DNA of 64,000 nucleotides, taken from the NCBI RefSeq assembly GCF_000403455.2, contig NZ_KE159794.1, positions 186,001 through 250,000 of the forward strand, given 5' to 3'. The notes beneath the pieces are model-generated. The model searched no databases, was not told the origin of the DNA, and was given only the letters and a program-made list of their open reading frames with translations. This document shows, one piece after another, positions 32,560 to 41,231 of this stretch. The stretch is from Dorea sp. 5-2 (GTDB taxonomy: Bacteria; Bacillota; Clostridia; Lachnospirales; Lachnospiraceae). Numbering within the stretch: position 1 is the first letter of the stretch; every line of letters starts with the position of its first letter. Both the position numbers and the translations under genes were made by a program.

Positions 32560-32915
32560 CTGCCGTAACAGCGATCCTTATGTTGACACTTTTGCTGATG
32601 TTTCTCATTCCGGCAGGGATCGGCGGGATCCTTGAAAAAAACAGGATTCTGTTTCAAGGCAAATGTCTGTCTTTACAGGGAAACTCAAAGAATTTTTCTC
32701 GGGGTATGAGGTTTTAAAAAGTTATAACCGTATTGAAAATGCTGTGTCGCAGTTTCAAACAGACGATCACCGTTATCTTCGTGGCGGCATATCCGGTGCT
32801 TGTCGGCAAGATCACAATGGGAACCTTGTTAGCGCTCGTCCAGCTTAGCAGTTCCTTCATGGCGCCGGTGATCCAGCAACTGCTACGGAACTTTTCAAGC
32901 CCGATCCGGATATGG
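32560..32915 (+). pseudogene. Remnant of an ABC exporter transmembrane domain
   Basis: Three pieces in different frames spell out one exporter TM region: ILMLTLLLMFLIPAGIGGIL (from 32577), then MSVFTGKLKEFFSGYEVLKS (from 32663), then AAYPVLVGKITMGTLLALVQ (from about 32785). The order and spacing match a normal ABC exporter with at least two frameshifts. No start, no ATPase domain and no intact frame remain. Confidence 0.6.
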
Positions 32916-33020
32916 GGATAAAGCGGTTGGAAAAACAGCAGATCCTTTCAACAAGAGATCATGAAATGTTTTGAAGAAATTTTCTGTGAACCTGACGGAA
33001 GATTGGTTTCCGAAAATTTG

Positions 33021-33107
33021 CGGCAAGCCCGATAGCCATGCACGGCTGTCCGGCTCGCCGTTTCGCGAAAATGAAGCAGGCATGACTATCCGGCTTGCCG
33101 TTTCGCG
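33021..33107. repeat. Short direct and inverted repeats in the decayed stretch
   Basis: A 19-bp direct repeat (33049-33067 and 33089-33107, one mismatch) is superimposed on a 20-bp inverted repeat (33021-33040 with 33081-33100, two mismatches). The nested arrangement lies between the exporter remnant and ibrB. I cannot name the element. Confidence 0.5.
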
Positions 33108-33125
33108 GGAAGGAAACGGGGAGCG

Positions 33126-33656
33126 TCAAAGATCTTCCTCTTCCTCCGCCGGTCTCCACGCCTGCCCGAACTTCACGTCTTTAAACAACGCGGCAAGGCC
33201 CGTGATCTGCTTTAACCGCAGGATCTCATCCCGCTCCATCCCCAGATGCCTGGATATCCACGCGTCTGAACGTCCAAGTTCATGAAGCTCCTTTACAATA
33301 TTTCCCATCAGATCTACATCGTGGCTTCCTCTCGCCCGGTTATGCCGGATCGTGCTTGCCATTCTCTGTTCCAGCGGTTTCTCTATGACCGATACCGGAA
33401 GGAGCCCTTTCTCTCTCTGATAAATATCCGAATGTTCCAGTATGATCCGGTATCTGTGGAACCCGTCCACGATAATATACCGGTCTGCCGCTTTGTCATA
33501 GTAACATACGATCGGCATCGTGTACCCATCGTTCTTGATGCTGTCATAGAGAAGCCGCATCTCCGGCGGCGCTACCGCGTTCGGATTATATGTATTTGGG
33601 ATGATCTTCTCTACGGGAACCGCGATCACATTATACGCCGGACTCTTATATTCCAT
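33126..33656 (-). CDS. IbrB-like ParB/sulfiredoxin-fold protein
   Basis: A 176-aa protein of the ParB/Srx nuclease-like fold. It has IIPNTYNPNAVAPPEMRLLYDSI at 20-42, the nucleotide-site-like VDGFHRYRIIL near 68-78, the second box ASTIRHNRARGSH near 105, and a C-terminal helix-turn-helix-like part (RSDAWISRHLGMERDEILRLKQITG). The start is ATG 33656, with GTGGAGG upstream. It overlaps the end of the PAPS-reductase-like gene by 11 bases. The pair corresponds to E. coli ibrA/ibrB, known from work on Eib protein expression. The biochemical activity is not established. Confidence 0.8.
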   Translation of the reverse strand: MEYKSPAYNVIAVPVEKIIPNTYNPNAVAPPEMRLLYDSIKNDGYTMPIVCYYDKAADRYIIVDGFHRYRIILEHSDIYQREKGLLPVSVIEKPLEQRMASTIRHNRARGSHDVDLMGNIVKELHELGRSDAWISRHLGMERDEILRLKQITGLAALFKDVKFGQAWRPAEEEEDL

Positions 33657-34977
33657 ATTCCATCGCCTCCACACTCTTATATTTCTTCCGGATCATGTCA
33701 ATCTGGCGCTGCTGTTCTCTGGTCATCCCGAATCCCATAGTCCTGCAGATATGGTCGTTCTTCAGGATGCAGCAGCACATCCGCTTCCAACTCGGGATAT
33801 CCTTCGTAGACTTGATATCGTCCGTATCGTCCGGGATCTTGTTAAGAAATATGACCCTGGATTTCTTACTCAGCGTATAATTCGATACGCCGTTCCTCTT
33901 GATCTGATATCCATGCTCTTCCAGCTCCTGGATCACCTCTTCATCCAGTCCGCCTCCCGTCTCATGCCAGAATTTGATCGAAGTATTGAATTTCTTAATA
34001 TAATTATTGCGCAGCCTCACCGGAAGGGTATCCAGAAGAAACAGTGTATAGGACTTCCATGTATGTCCCTCCGGCAGCGTGACATTGCGGTATCCCATCG
34101 CCTTAGTCCTCCCATAGAGGGCTCCGAAGTTCGCTCCTCTCACCCTGCCCACTAATTTCACCCAGATCTTAGGGTCGATCACTCTGTACAGGTTCAGAGA
34201 ATCTTTTGAATAATCATTGAAGGGCGACGCTACCCGCATCTGTGAGATCTTAAGCCCCGCCTTATAGTAGAGATCATATAAATGATTATAATCATAATCG
34301 AAGAGATAATTCGCACGCCACACATCCTCCGTTCTCCAGTCGTAGAGCGGCGACGCGCACCACACATCCTTGAATTGCTTGCTGATCCAGCATTCTCCCT
34401 TATATCCATACTTTTTATTCAGGAACCCGCTGTACCTCTGCAGCGATTCATCCGCGCGCATGCCTAAGATACACACGGTCTTCTTGTTTCCGTGCGCCGT
34501 CTTATACCAACGCCCGAACTGCTTCGCCAGATCTTCCTGATGCATCCGGTAACGATAGATCGTGATCGGATTATTCTCCAGATTGATCACATATTCTTTA
34601 TCCGGCATCTCCCTGACCCACAGCTCTTTTTTCTTATTGTCCCAGGGATACCAGTACATCTCATAACTGCTCAGAGCCGTCCGTGTCGCCATCGGAAGGC
34701 ATACCCAATAGGGTTCCACCAGGTCTTTGATCCGCTCAAATGTGCGTTCTACATATTCTGTCGTTACCGTATATTGTGCTTCAAAGTCCTGATGAAAGAC
34801 TCCGATCTTCTTCTCGGGCGCATATTTCTGCTGATAATCCAACACCAGATTCAATAACAGACCGCTGTCTTTTCCTCCGGAAAATGACAGATAGATATTA
34901 TCAAATTCCTGGAAGATCAATTTTAACCGTTCCTGAAGCGCCTCATAGACGTCCTTATCCAGATATTCTCGTTTCAT
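33646..34977 (-). CDS. IbrA-like PAPS reductase-family protein (DUF3440)
   Basis: A 443-aa protein with an N-terminal PP-loop ATP-pyrophosphatase domain, IYLSFSGGKDSGLLLNLVL (SGGKDS motif, about 29-34). GVFHQDFEAQY, CILGMRADESLQR and the DUF3440 C-terminal part (VWRANYLFDYDYNHLYDLYY, GGLDEEVIQELEEHGY) follow. Cysteines WCASP and MCCCILKNDHIC could hold a cofactor or take part in thiol chemistry. ATG 34977 is preceded by AGGAGAGAATGCGCT. Together with the IbrB-like protein it resembles modules that activate a nucleic acid or small substrate by adenylation, but the substrate is unknown. Confidence 0.85.
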   Translation of the reverse strand: MKREYLDKDVYEALQERLKLIFQEFDNIYLSFSGGKDSGLLLNLVLDYQQKYAPEKKIGVFHQDFEAQYTVTTEYVERTFERIKDLVEPYWVCLPMATRTALSSYEMYWYPWDNKKKELWVREMPDKEYVINLENNPITIYRYRMHQEDLAKQFGRWYKTAHGNKKTVCILGMRADESLQRYSGFLNKKYGYKGECWISKQFKDVWCASPLYDWRTEDVWRANYLFDYDYNHLYDLYYKAGLKISQMRVASPFNDYSKDSLNLYRVIDPKIWVKLVGRVRGANFGALYGRTKAMGYRNVTLPEGHTWKSYTLFLLDTLPVRLRNNYIKKFNTSIKFWHETGGGLDEEVIQELEEHGYQIKRNGVSNYTLSKKSRVIFLNKIPDDTDDIKSTKDIPSWKRMCCCILKNDHICRTMGFGMTREQQRQIDMIRKKYKSVEAMEYGI

Positions 34978-35152
34978 AGCGCATTCTCTCCTGCCCGCTG
35001 TTCCATACTTTTTTCCATATTTTTCCAAAATTGTATATGAAAGATAATTTATCACAGAAATCGACGAAATTCAACATCTCCCGGACAATTACTTGATAAT
35101 TCCATACCGCTGTGATAAACTGCCAGTATATTATTTCTTGCGAGGTGTTGTT

Positions 35153-35458
35153 ATGATCTCTATACTGGGACTTTCTGTCAAAGTATTAAAAAGAGAGCCA
35201 TTTTCAGGCTCTCAGGGAGGAATGCGGTATTATCTTGCGGCATCCGGCGATTCCCTCGCCGCTTATGTCTATCCGGAACCCTGGTGCTTCGAAGCAACCC
35301 CTGACGGGCAAAAGGAGAAGAAAGAATTCCCCTTCTCCCAGGAAGGCCTTGACGAAGCTGTTCGTTGGATCGACTCCCGTTATCAGGAGGATCATGACCA
35401 ATGGACGCGCATAGATAAGGATAAGATGCGGATACTTCTTTCCGCCGATATTTCCTGA
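35153..35458 (+). CDS. Conserved hypothetical protein
   Basis: A 101-aa protein beginning MISILGLSVKVLKREPFSGS. ATG 35153 follows GAGGTGTTGTT, which decides against an upstream ATG at 35093. It is compact alpha/beta (MRYYLAASGDSLAAYVYPEP, EGLDEAVRWIDSRYQEDHDQ) with no membrane segment. It is convergent with the Na/Pi symporter gene. No family is recognised. Confidence 0.6.
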   Translation: MISILGLSVKVLKREPFSGSQGGMRYYLAASGDSLAAYVYPEPWCFEATPDGQKEKKEFPFSQEGLDEAVRWIDSRYQEDHDQWTRIDKDKMRILLSADIS

Positions 35459-35476
35459 AACGGCAGGAATGCATCT

Positions 35477-37114
35477 TTAGACACGCTCCAGGACTTCCTC
35501 CGCAATATTTCTGGCATGGTCTGAGATACGCTCCAGACATACCAATGCATCCAGAAAGACGATCCCCGCTTCCGTGCTGCACTGATTACTTGCCAGACGC
35601 TTGATATGCTTACTGCGCAGGGCAATCTCCAGATCATCCGCCTGCGTCTCTTTCTCGATCACCTTAAGCGCTTTCTCCCGGTTCTGTTCCACAAAGGCTT
35701 CATATGCATACTGATAGCTGTCCACACATACCTCGAACATCTCTTTCAGCTGTGCGCTTCCCACCTCGGAGAAGGACGCTTTCTTCTCATACAGAGATTC
35801 CGCGAATTCCGATATATTCTCACAGTAATCGCTGATACGCTCAATATCAGAAACCATCTGCAGAAGATGCGCCACATCCTGATGCTCTTTCTCGCTGATC
35901 TGCAGCCCGCTCAGTTTGATAGCATAACCAGTGATCCCTGCGCTGAGCTTATCCACCGTAGTCTCTTCTTCTTTCAAAAGGCTGATCTCTTCTTCCTTCA
36001 GCGTGAACAATACGCCCTTTGCTACCTGAAGAGACTCTGCCACGATCTCTCCCATCCGAGCTACTTCCCGGACGGTTGACTGCAGCGCGATTCCAGGCGT
36101 CTCCAGGATACGGTCGTCCAGAAGCACCTCGCTCTTATCTTGTTCATCCTCATCCGCATGCCCGATCTTCTTAGATAACCGGATGATCCAGTCGGACAGC
36201 GGGAATAATATCACCGTCGTCCCGATATTGAAAAAAGTATGCACCATACTGATCTCTGTCTGCGAGATATAGCCAAACCCGATCTCCGGGTTCACGAATT
36301 CATAATAGATGATCGCCGCCGCGCTGAATAGTCCCGTACCGATGATATTGAACAAAAGATGCATAAGCGCCGCCGTCCTGGCATTCTTCTTCGCCCCGAG
36401 ACTTGACAGGATCGCTGTCACACAAGTACCGATATTCTGGCCCATGATGATATAGACTGCCGCACTAAAGGGAACCAGCCCTGCCGCCGCAAGGCTCTGC
36501 AGGATACCTACGGATGCGGACGAACTCTGGATCACAGCCGTCACCACCGTACCGGCAAGGATACCAAGCAGCGGATTATCGCCAAGCGTCACAAAGAGGC
36601 TGCAGAAACTTTCGGACTCCTGCAAAGGCGCCACCGCGGACGACATGGTCGTAATACCGATAAACAACAATCCGAAACCAATAATGATACTGGCGATCTC
36701 TTTGGAAGAACGTCTCTTGCCTGTCAGCATAATGATGACTCCCAGCATGACTGCGATCGGCGCCAGTTTCGAAGGGCTTAGGAACTTCGCCCATTCTACT
36801 GCGGACACTAACCATCCGGTTACCGTAGTTCCAATATTCGCGCCCATGATCACGCCCATCGCCTGGGTCAGATTCATGATCCCCGCATTGACAAAACCGA
36901 CCACCATGACGGTCGTCGCAGACGAACTCTGGATCACGGCGGTAATCGCCGCGCCCAGGATAACTCCCATTAGTTTGTTCTTGGTCAGGATCTCAAGCAG
37001 CGACTTCATCTTATTTCCGGCTGCATTCTCAAGCCCCTGTGCCATGATCTGCATCCCGTAGATGAACATCCCCAGACCGCCGACAAAAGGAACGATGATA
37101 TCTAAGTAACTCAT
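35477..37114 (-). CDS. Na+/phosphate cotransporter family protein with PhoU-like tail
   Basis: A 545-aa protein. Residues 1-300 carry two inverted Na_Pi_cotrans repeats with the QSSSATT motif (AVIQSSSATTVMVVGF near 62 and AVIQSSSASVGILQS near 190) and GANIGTT / GQNIGTC. Residues 340-540 are helical and PhoU-like (ISDYCENISEFAESL, ERISDHARNIAEEVLE). It should import phosphate or act as a Na-dependent anion transporter. ATG 37114 follows TAGGAGGAGATTA. A CCGGGATC/GATCCCGG hairpin lies about 40 bp upstream. Confidence 0.93.
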   Translation of the reverse strand: MSYLDIIVPFVGGLGMFIYGMQIMAQGLENAAGNKMKSLLEILTKNKLMGVILGAAITAVIQSSSATTVMVVGFVNAGIMNLTQAMGVIMGANIGTTVTGWLVSAVEWAKFLSPSKLAPIAVMLGVIIMLTGKRRSSKEIASIIIGFGLLFIGITTMSSAVAPLQESESFCSLFVTLGDNPLLGILAGTVVTAVIQSSSASVGILQSLAAAGLVPFSAAVYIIMGQNIGTCVTAILSSLGAKKNARTAALMHLLFNIIGTGLFSAAAIIYYEFVNPEIGFGYISQTEISMVHTFFNIGTTVILFPLSDWIIRLSKKIGHADEDEQDKSEVLLDDRILETPGIALQSTVREVARMGEIVAESLQVAKGVLFTLKEEEISLLKEEETTVDKLSAGITGYAIKLSGLQISEKEHQDVAHLLQMVSDIERISDYCENISEFAESLYEKKASFSEVGSAQLKEMFEVCVDSYQYAYEAFVEQNREKALKVIEKETQADDLEIALRSKHIKRLASNQCSTEAGIVFLDALVCLERISDHARNIAEEVLERV

Positions 37115-37257
37115 TAATCTCCTCCTAAAGTAAAGAATGTACGCCCGGGATCTTCTCTCGATCCCGGATGATCGTTGTGTCTTCTATCCGACATTTTCAA
37201 GATACCATCTATTCCCCATGAAAGCAAGTTCTTTTTCATATGCAGAAAAATTTCCAC

Positions 37258-37614
37258 TTATCTCTTCATCTTCGGATCAAACACTAACGACGCCAGGTAA
37301 CTGAATATCAAAGCGGCGGATATCCCCACGGCGCTTGCTTTGAAGCCTCCCAGGAAGATTCCGATGAAGCCTTCCTTGTCTACCGCTTCTTTCACACCTT
37401 TCCACAAGAGGTTCCCGAATCCGGTCAGCGGCACACTGGCGCCTGCCCCCGCGAAATCCTGAAAGGGCTGATAGACCTTGACCGCCCCAAGCACCGCTCC
37501 GGTACAGACCAGAAGCACCATGACGCGCCCCGGCATGAGCTTGGTCCTGTCAAGAAGGATCTGCACGGCGGCGCAGATCAGCCCTCCTACCCAAAATGCA
37601 TTCACATAATCCAT
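37258..37614 (-). CDS. spoVAE: Stage V sporulation protein AE
   Basis: A 118-aa protein with three to four membrane helices and the conserved PFQDFAGAGASVPLTGFGNLL and FLGGFKASAVGISAALIFSYL segments. It is part of the SpoVA channel that loads dipicolinic acid into the forespore and releases it at germination. It is the last gene of the spoVA group, directly after spoVAD. Confidence 0.93.
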   Translation of the reverse strand: MDYVNAFWVGGLICAAVQILLDRTKLMPGRVMVLLVCTGAVLGAVKVYQPFQDFAGAGASVPLTGFGNLLWKGVKEAVDKEGFIGIFLGGFKASAVGISAALIFSYLASLVFDPKMKR

Positions 37615-37639
37615 ATCTTAGATCTCCTGTTCGTATTTT

Positions 37640-38653
37640 TTAGCAGTGTTCCAGTACGATCCCATGCGCAATCCCCGGTACACTGGAGCCTTCATTGTAA
37701 CTCACGGTGGACATAAGCGCCCCTGTCGGCACAAAGAGAACCCGATTCCACTCTCCCCTCTCGATCTTCGGCAGGATATAGGCGGATAAAGTCGTCGCCG
37801 CACACCCGCAGCCGCTTCCTCCGGCATGGGTATCCTGGGTCTTCTGGTCAAAGATGGTCATTCCGCAGTCCATATGGTTCTTCTTGATATCGCATTCCTT
37901 GCCCCTCATCAGGTCAAAGAGAATACTCTGCCCCACATATCCCAGATCGCCAGTCACGATCCGGTTATAGTCATCCGGCGTACGCCCGAAGTCCTTCATG
38001 TTCCGCAGGATGGTATCGCACGCCGCCGGCGCCATACACGCCCCCATATTCTGGGAATCTTTCAGTCCATAATCCACGATCTTGCCTACGGTCACACCGG
38101 TGATCCTCACATGGCTCCTCCTGGTTCCTACAAGAAACGCCGCGCTTCCCGTAACCGTCCACTGCGCGGACAGCGGGCGCTGATTCGCATATCCCAGAGG
38201 AAAACGGAACTCCTTCTCCGCACTTCCAAAGTGGCTGGAGGTCACGGCAAGCATCATGCCGCCGTATCCTGCCGCCACACTCATGGCGGCAAGAGCCAGA
38301 GCCTCCCCTGACGTCGAACAGGCGCCGAACAGCCCGAACATCGGGATTCCCAGTTCTTTTACTCCCCCGGACGTCGCGGTCCCCTGCCTCAGAAGGTCGC
38401 CTCCGAACAGATATCTGACGTCTGCCGCCTCTATATGCGCTTTCCCCATCGCACGTTGGCACGCCTCTTTCTGCATGGTACTCTCCGCCTCTTCCCATGT
38501 ATTTTCGCCGAACAGATCTTCGGTCTCTACCATATCGAACATCTTGCCAAGCGGCCCTTCTCCCTCTTTCTTTCCTGCAACAGACGCACTGCTGACCAGA
38601 TAGGGAGACTCCCTGAATGCAATACTTTGTATCCCTTTTACCATCTGTCTCAT
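37640..38653 (-). CDS. spoVAD: Stage V sporulation protein AD
   Basis: A 337-aa soluble, thiolase-fold protein of the SpoVA complex that binds dipicolinic acid. Typical sequences are GDLLRQGTATSGGVKELGIPMFGLFGACSTSGEALALAA, SSHFGSAEKEFRFPLGYANQ and HAGGSGCGCAATTLSAYILP (each only in part diagnostic). Length is normal. It lies between spoVAC and spoVAE. Confidence 0.95.
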   Translation of the reverse strand: MRQMVKGIQSIAFRESPYLVSSASVAGKKEGEGPLGKMFDMVETEDLFGENTWEEAESTMQKEACQRAMGKAHIEAADVRYLFGGDLLRQGTATSGGVKELGIPMFGLFGACSTSGEALALAAMSVAAGYGGMMLAVTSSHFGSAEKEFRFPLGYANQRPLSAQWTVTGSAAFLVGTRRSHVRITGVTVGKIVDYGLKDSQNMGACMAPAACDTILRNMKDFGRTPDDYNRIVTGDLGYVGQSILFDLMRGKECDIKKNHMDCGMTIFDQKTQDTHAGGSGCGCAATTLSAYILPKIERGEWNRVLFVPTGALMSTVSYNEGSSVPGIAHGIVLEHC

Positions 38654-38673
38654 ACTCCCTTTCCTTCTGAACT

Positions 38674-39135
38674 TTATGACAAGATCCCGCTTATCTTAAG
38701 CAGCCAGTATATAAGCCCCAAAAGCCAGCTCGTGAAGACTCCGTACAGGATCACAGGACCCGCGATGGTGAAGATCTTACATCCGATCCCCATTACCTGT
38801 CCCTCTTTCTTATACTCGATCGCCGGCGCCGCAACTGAATTCGCAAATCCGGTGATCGGTACCAGGGTGCCCGCGCCTCCCCATTTGGCAATGCGGGGAT
38901 AGATGTTAAAGCCTGTCAGCAATACACTGATCACTATCAGTACCATAGATGTCCAGCCTCCGCTGATATCCTTGTCAAGCCCCATCTTCTCACAATAATT
39001 CAGGATCGCCTGCCCCACCGTACAGATCACGCCTCCGGCTACGAATGCCTTCGCCATATTCGCCGGAAGATTATGAACCGGGGTTTTTTGTTTCACATAA
39101 TTTTCATATGCCTGCTGCTGCTTTTGCTTGTCCAA
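38674..39135 (-). CDS. spoVAC: Stage V sporulation protein AC
   Basis: A 153-aa protein with a charged N-terminus (YVKQKTPVHNLPANMAKAF) and four helices, including VGQAILNYCEKMGLD, GGAGTLVPITGFANSVAAPA and IEYKKEGQVMGIGCKIFTIA. SpoVAC is the mechanosensitive channel component of the SpoVA complex. It is followed by spoVAD. Confidence 0.94.
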   Translation of the reverse strand: MDKQKQQQAYENYVKQKTPVHNLPANMAKAFVAGGVICTVGQAILNYCEKMGLDKDISGGWTSMVLIVISVLLTGFNIYPRIAKWGGAGTLVPITGFANSVAAPAIEYKKEGQVMGIGCKIFTIAGPVILYGVFTSWLLGLIYWLLKISGILS

Positions 39136-39149
39136 TTTTCGTTACCTCC

Positions 39150-39566
39150 TCAGAATCTGTTAAAGAAGAATAGAAATGCGCCCAGTCCCTTGCCAAGTGC
39201 GACTCCAAGGATCACATACTGGATCCCGCGGAGCAGCTTCACCCGGCGGACGAAGATCGGGAACACATCCAGGATCTCGGCAAGCGCCATGGACCAGCAT
39301 CCCACGAAGATTCCGCCGAACAGACCGAATATGGGGACGATCCATGCTCCATACGGGATCTCGATCTGATAGATGAAGAACAGATTCCCCAGGATACCTC
39401 CAAGCGCAACGCTGTCCTCGTACAACATGATATACTCGCCCGTATGGGTTCTGTCCGCAAAGTCCGATATGACTCCAAGCCCGCTGATGAATGAGAATAA
39501 CCCGCCCGCCACTACCATCCCCGCGCTAAGTCCGATGACTGCCATCAGGATCTGTACTGTCCACAT
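39150..39566 (-). CDS. spoVAB: Stage V sporulation protein AB
   Basis: A 138-aa membrane protein with four hydrophobic segments (IGLSAGMVVAGGLFSFISGL, VALGGILGNLFFIYQIEIP, WIVPIFGLFGGIFVGCWSMA, GIQYVILGVALGKGLGAFL). It overlaps the spoVAA end by 41 bases and precedes spoVAC. Confidence 0.9.
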   Translation of the reverse strand: MWTVQILMAVIGLSAGMVVAGGLFSFISGLGVISDFADRTHTGEYIMLYEDSVALGGILGNLFFIYQIEIPYGAWIVPIFGLFGGIFVGCWSMALAEILDVFPIFVRRVKLLRGIQYVILGVALGKGLGAFLFFFNRF

Positions 39567-40200
39567 CCAGTTCTTTCTCCTTTCTGGAATACGTCTCGAT
39601 CAGAGTCGTCTGGATATCATTCTCATAGAGACGCATCTCAACCTCCATAGGCGTCGGATCGACGGTGAATTTCTTCTTACCGAAATGATTGAAAAAGGTA
39701 AGGATCCCGATGATCAGCCCGATACTGTAGGTAAGCTCCAATATGGTGAATCCGTCGGACTGCCGCCCGGTCAGTAATTCATAGATCTGCGCAAACATCT
39801 TCGTGGTATCAACATCGTTATTAAAAGCCATAATAGAGAAGGCGGCGCCCAGGAAACTTATGATGACCACGATCACTGCTTTGGCATAGTGTACCGCGCC
39901 TCCGGCGGTCTGCTGTTCCTCGTAGGTAACGATGAAATCAGTCTCGCCCATATTCTGTACTTCGATATTGGGATAGCATTCATGGATACTCCGGATCACC
40001 TTGAGGATCGAAACGGCGGTGCGGTTCTGATGCTTATCATCCACGTGATGGAATTTCAGCAGCTTTATCGCCTTGATCCTGGATACGACCGAAGGGTTAG
40101 AACATTCCAGCGTAAGGACGTCCCCAAGTGTGACATCCGGCTTCGTGACTTCAATGTCTCTGTCCGCTTTGATATATACGGTTTCATTGCTGCCTGCCAT
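39526..40200 (-). CDS. spoVAA: Stage V sporulation protein AA
   Basis: A 224-aa protein with a soluble N-terminal domain (VYIKADRDIEVTKPDVTLGD, HVDDKHQNRTAVSILKVIRS) followed by two TM helices (AKAVIVVIISFLGAAFSIMA and YSIGLIIGILTFFNHFG) and the conserved DPTPMEVEMRLYENDIQTTL tail. ATG 40200 lies three bases beyond the stop of the 81-aa gene. A longer start at 40227 lies inside that gene. Confidence 0.9.
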   Translation of the reverse strand: MAGSNETVYIKADRDIEVTKPDVTLGDVLTLECSNPSVVSRIKAIKLLKFHHVDDKHQNRTAVSILKVIRSIHECYPNIEVQNMGETDFIVTYEEQQTAGGAVHYAKAVIVVIISFLGAAFSIMAFNNDVDTTKMFAQIYELLTGRQSDGFTILELTYSIGLIIGILTFFNHFGKKKFTVDPTPMEVEMRLYENDIQTTLIETYSRKEKELDVDSTDPDGSHRT

Positions 40201-40202
40201 GC

Positions 40203-40448
40203 CTATCCCCTGCCTTCCGCCTGCCATACATTCCGCACGCCGTGCACTCCGGCAAAGGATTCATCCTGACGCCCGCCGCCGGCTTCGGCATGCTCTTCGG
40301 TATAAGATACATCCTGACGCACCAGCGTTCCCTCATCCGGATCGCTGCTGCCCATCACGTCGTTCATATAATAGACTATGCCGACGATCACCGCGATCAT
40401 CACGATGCAGACCAGACAGATCCGTATCTTTCTTCTTGCTTCATCCAT
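40203..40448 (-). CDS. Small single-pass membrane protein in the spoVA/sigF cluster
   Basis: An 81-aa protein starting MDEARRKIRICLVCIVMIAV, with one TM helix at about 9-29 and an acidic, Gly-rich outside tail (EEHAEAGGGRQDESF). The start is ATG 40448 behind AAGGTGGAAAGT. It lies between sigF and spoVAA on the same strand, so a forespore-expressed accessory to SpoVA is plausible. No family is recognised. Confidence 0.65.
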   Translation of the reverse strand: MDEARRKIRICLVCIVMIAVIVGIVYYMNDVMGSSDPDEGTLVRQDVSYTEEHAEAGGGRQDESFAGVHGVRNVWQAEGRG

Positions 40449-40517
40449 ACTTTCCACCTTCTTTATTCCTTTTAGCGTTTAGTATGGATGATCTGTCAGA
40501 AAATATACATCATGTTT

Positions 40518-41231
40518 TCAGATTTTTTCTCTGAGATTCTTCAAGATCTTCTTCTCCATCCGCGACACCTGTACCTGAGAAATACCAAGGACGTCGCCCA
40601 CCTGCGTCTGCGTCTGGTTCGCAAAATATCTCAGATAGATCAGCCGGCGCTCTTCTTTATTCAGATATGTAAGCAGCTGTCCAAGCAGCATATGGTTCAG
40701 CAGTTTCTCTTCGCCTCCCTCTTGATCCGGAAGCTTATCCATCAGCCGTATCTCCTGCCCCTCCTTCTGATAGATCGGCTTGTACAGAGATTCAATATCC
40801 CCGCTGGCGTCCAGGGCCTGCGTAAGCTCTTCCTTCGCCACTCCCAGACATTCGGCGATCTCCAGGATCGTCGGCTCCCGCCCCCACTGTTCCTGCAGCC
40901 TCTCCTGGCAGAGATATGCTTTGTAGGCAAGTTCCTTAAGCGATCTGCTTACTTTGATCATCCCGTCGTCTCTCAGGAAACGTTTGATCTCTCCTGCGAT
41001 CATCGGAACCGCATAGGTCGAGAATTTCACCTCATAGGAGAGGTCGAACTTGTCGATCGCCTTTAACAGTCCGATACTCCCGATCTGAAACAGATCCTCT
41101 GCTTCCACGCCCCTGTTATGGAACCGCCTGACAATGCACCAGACAAGCCCGGTATTCTCCTCTACCAACTGTGCCTTCGCTTCTTCATCCCCTTCGTGAG
41201 ATCTCTGAATCAAAGCGATTGTTCGGTCCAT
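40518..41231 (-). CDS. sigF: RNA polymerase sporulation sigma factor F
   Basis: A 237-aa sigma-70 family factor that directs early forespore transcription. Region 2 has NTGLVWCIVRRFHNRGVEAEDLFQIGSIGLLKAIDKFDL (only key parts diagnostic). Region 3 has REPTILEIAECLGVAKEEL. Region 4 has RRLIYLRYFANQTQTQVGDVLGISQVQVSRMEKKIL. It overlaps spoIIAB by 22 bases, the standard spoIIA operon arrangement. Confidence 0.96.
   Translation of the reverse strand: MDRTIALIQRSHEGDEEAKAQLVEENTGLVWCIVRRFHNRGVEAEDLFQIGSIGLLKAIDKFDLSYEVKFSTYAVPMIAGEIKRFLRDDGMIKVSRSLKELAYKAYLCQERLQEQWGREPTILEIAECLGVAKEELTQALDASGDIESLYKPIYQKEGQEIRLMDKLPDQEGGEEKLLNHMLLGQLLTYLNKEERRLIYLRYFANQTQTQVGDVLGISQVQVSRMEKKILKNLREKI

Noticed and set aside
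32313-33125. Insertion sequence
   Set aside because: No transposase motif, terminal repeats or target duplication could be shown. Only remnants of other genes are readable.
31001-33125. CRISPR array or integrase-bearing island
   Set aside because: No regular repeat-spacer pattern and no integrase or tRNA-end duplicate in the window.
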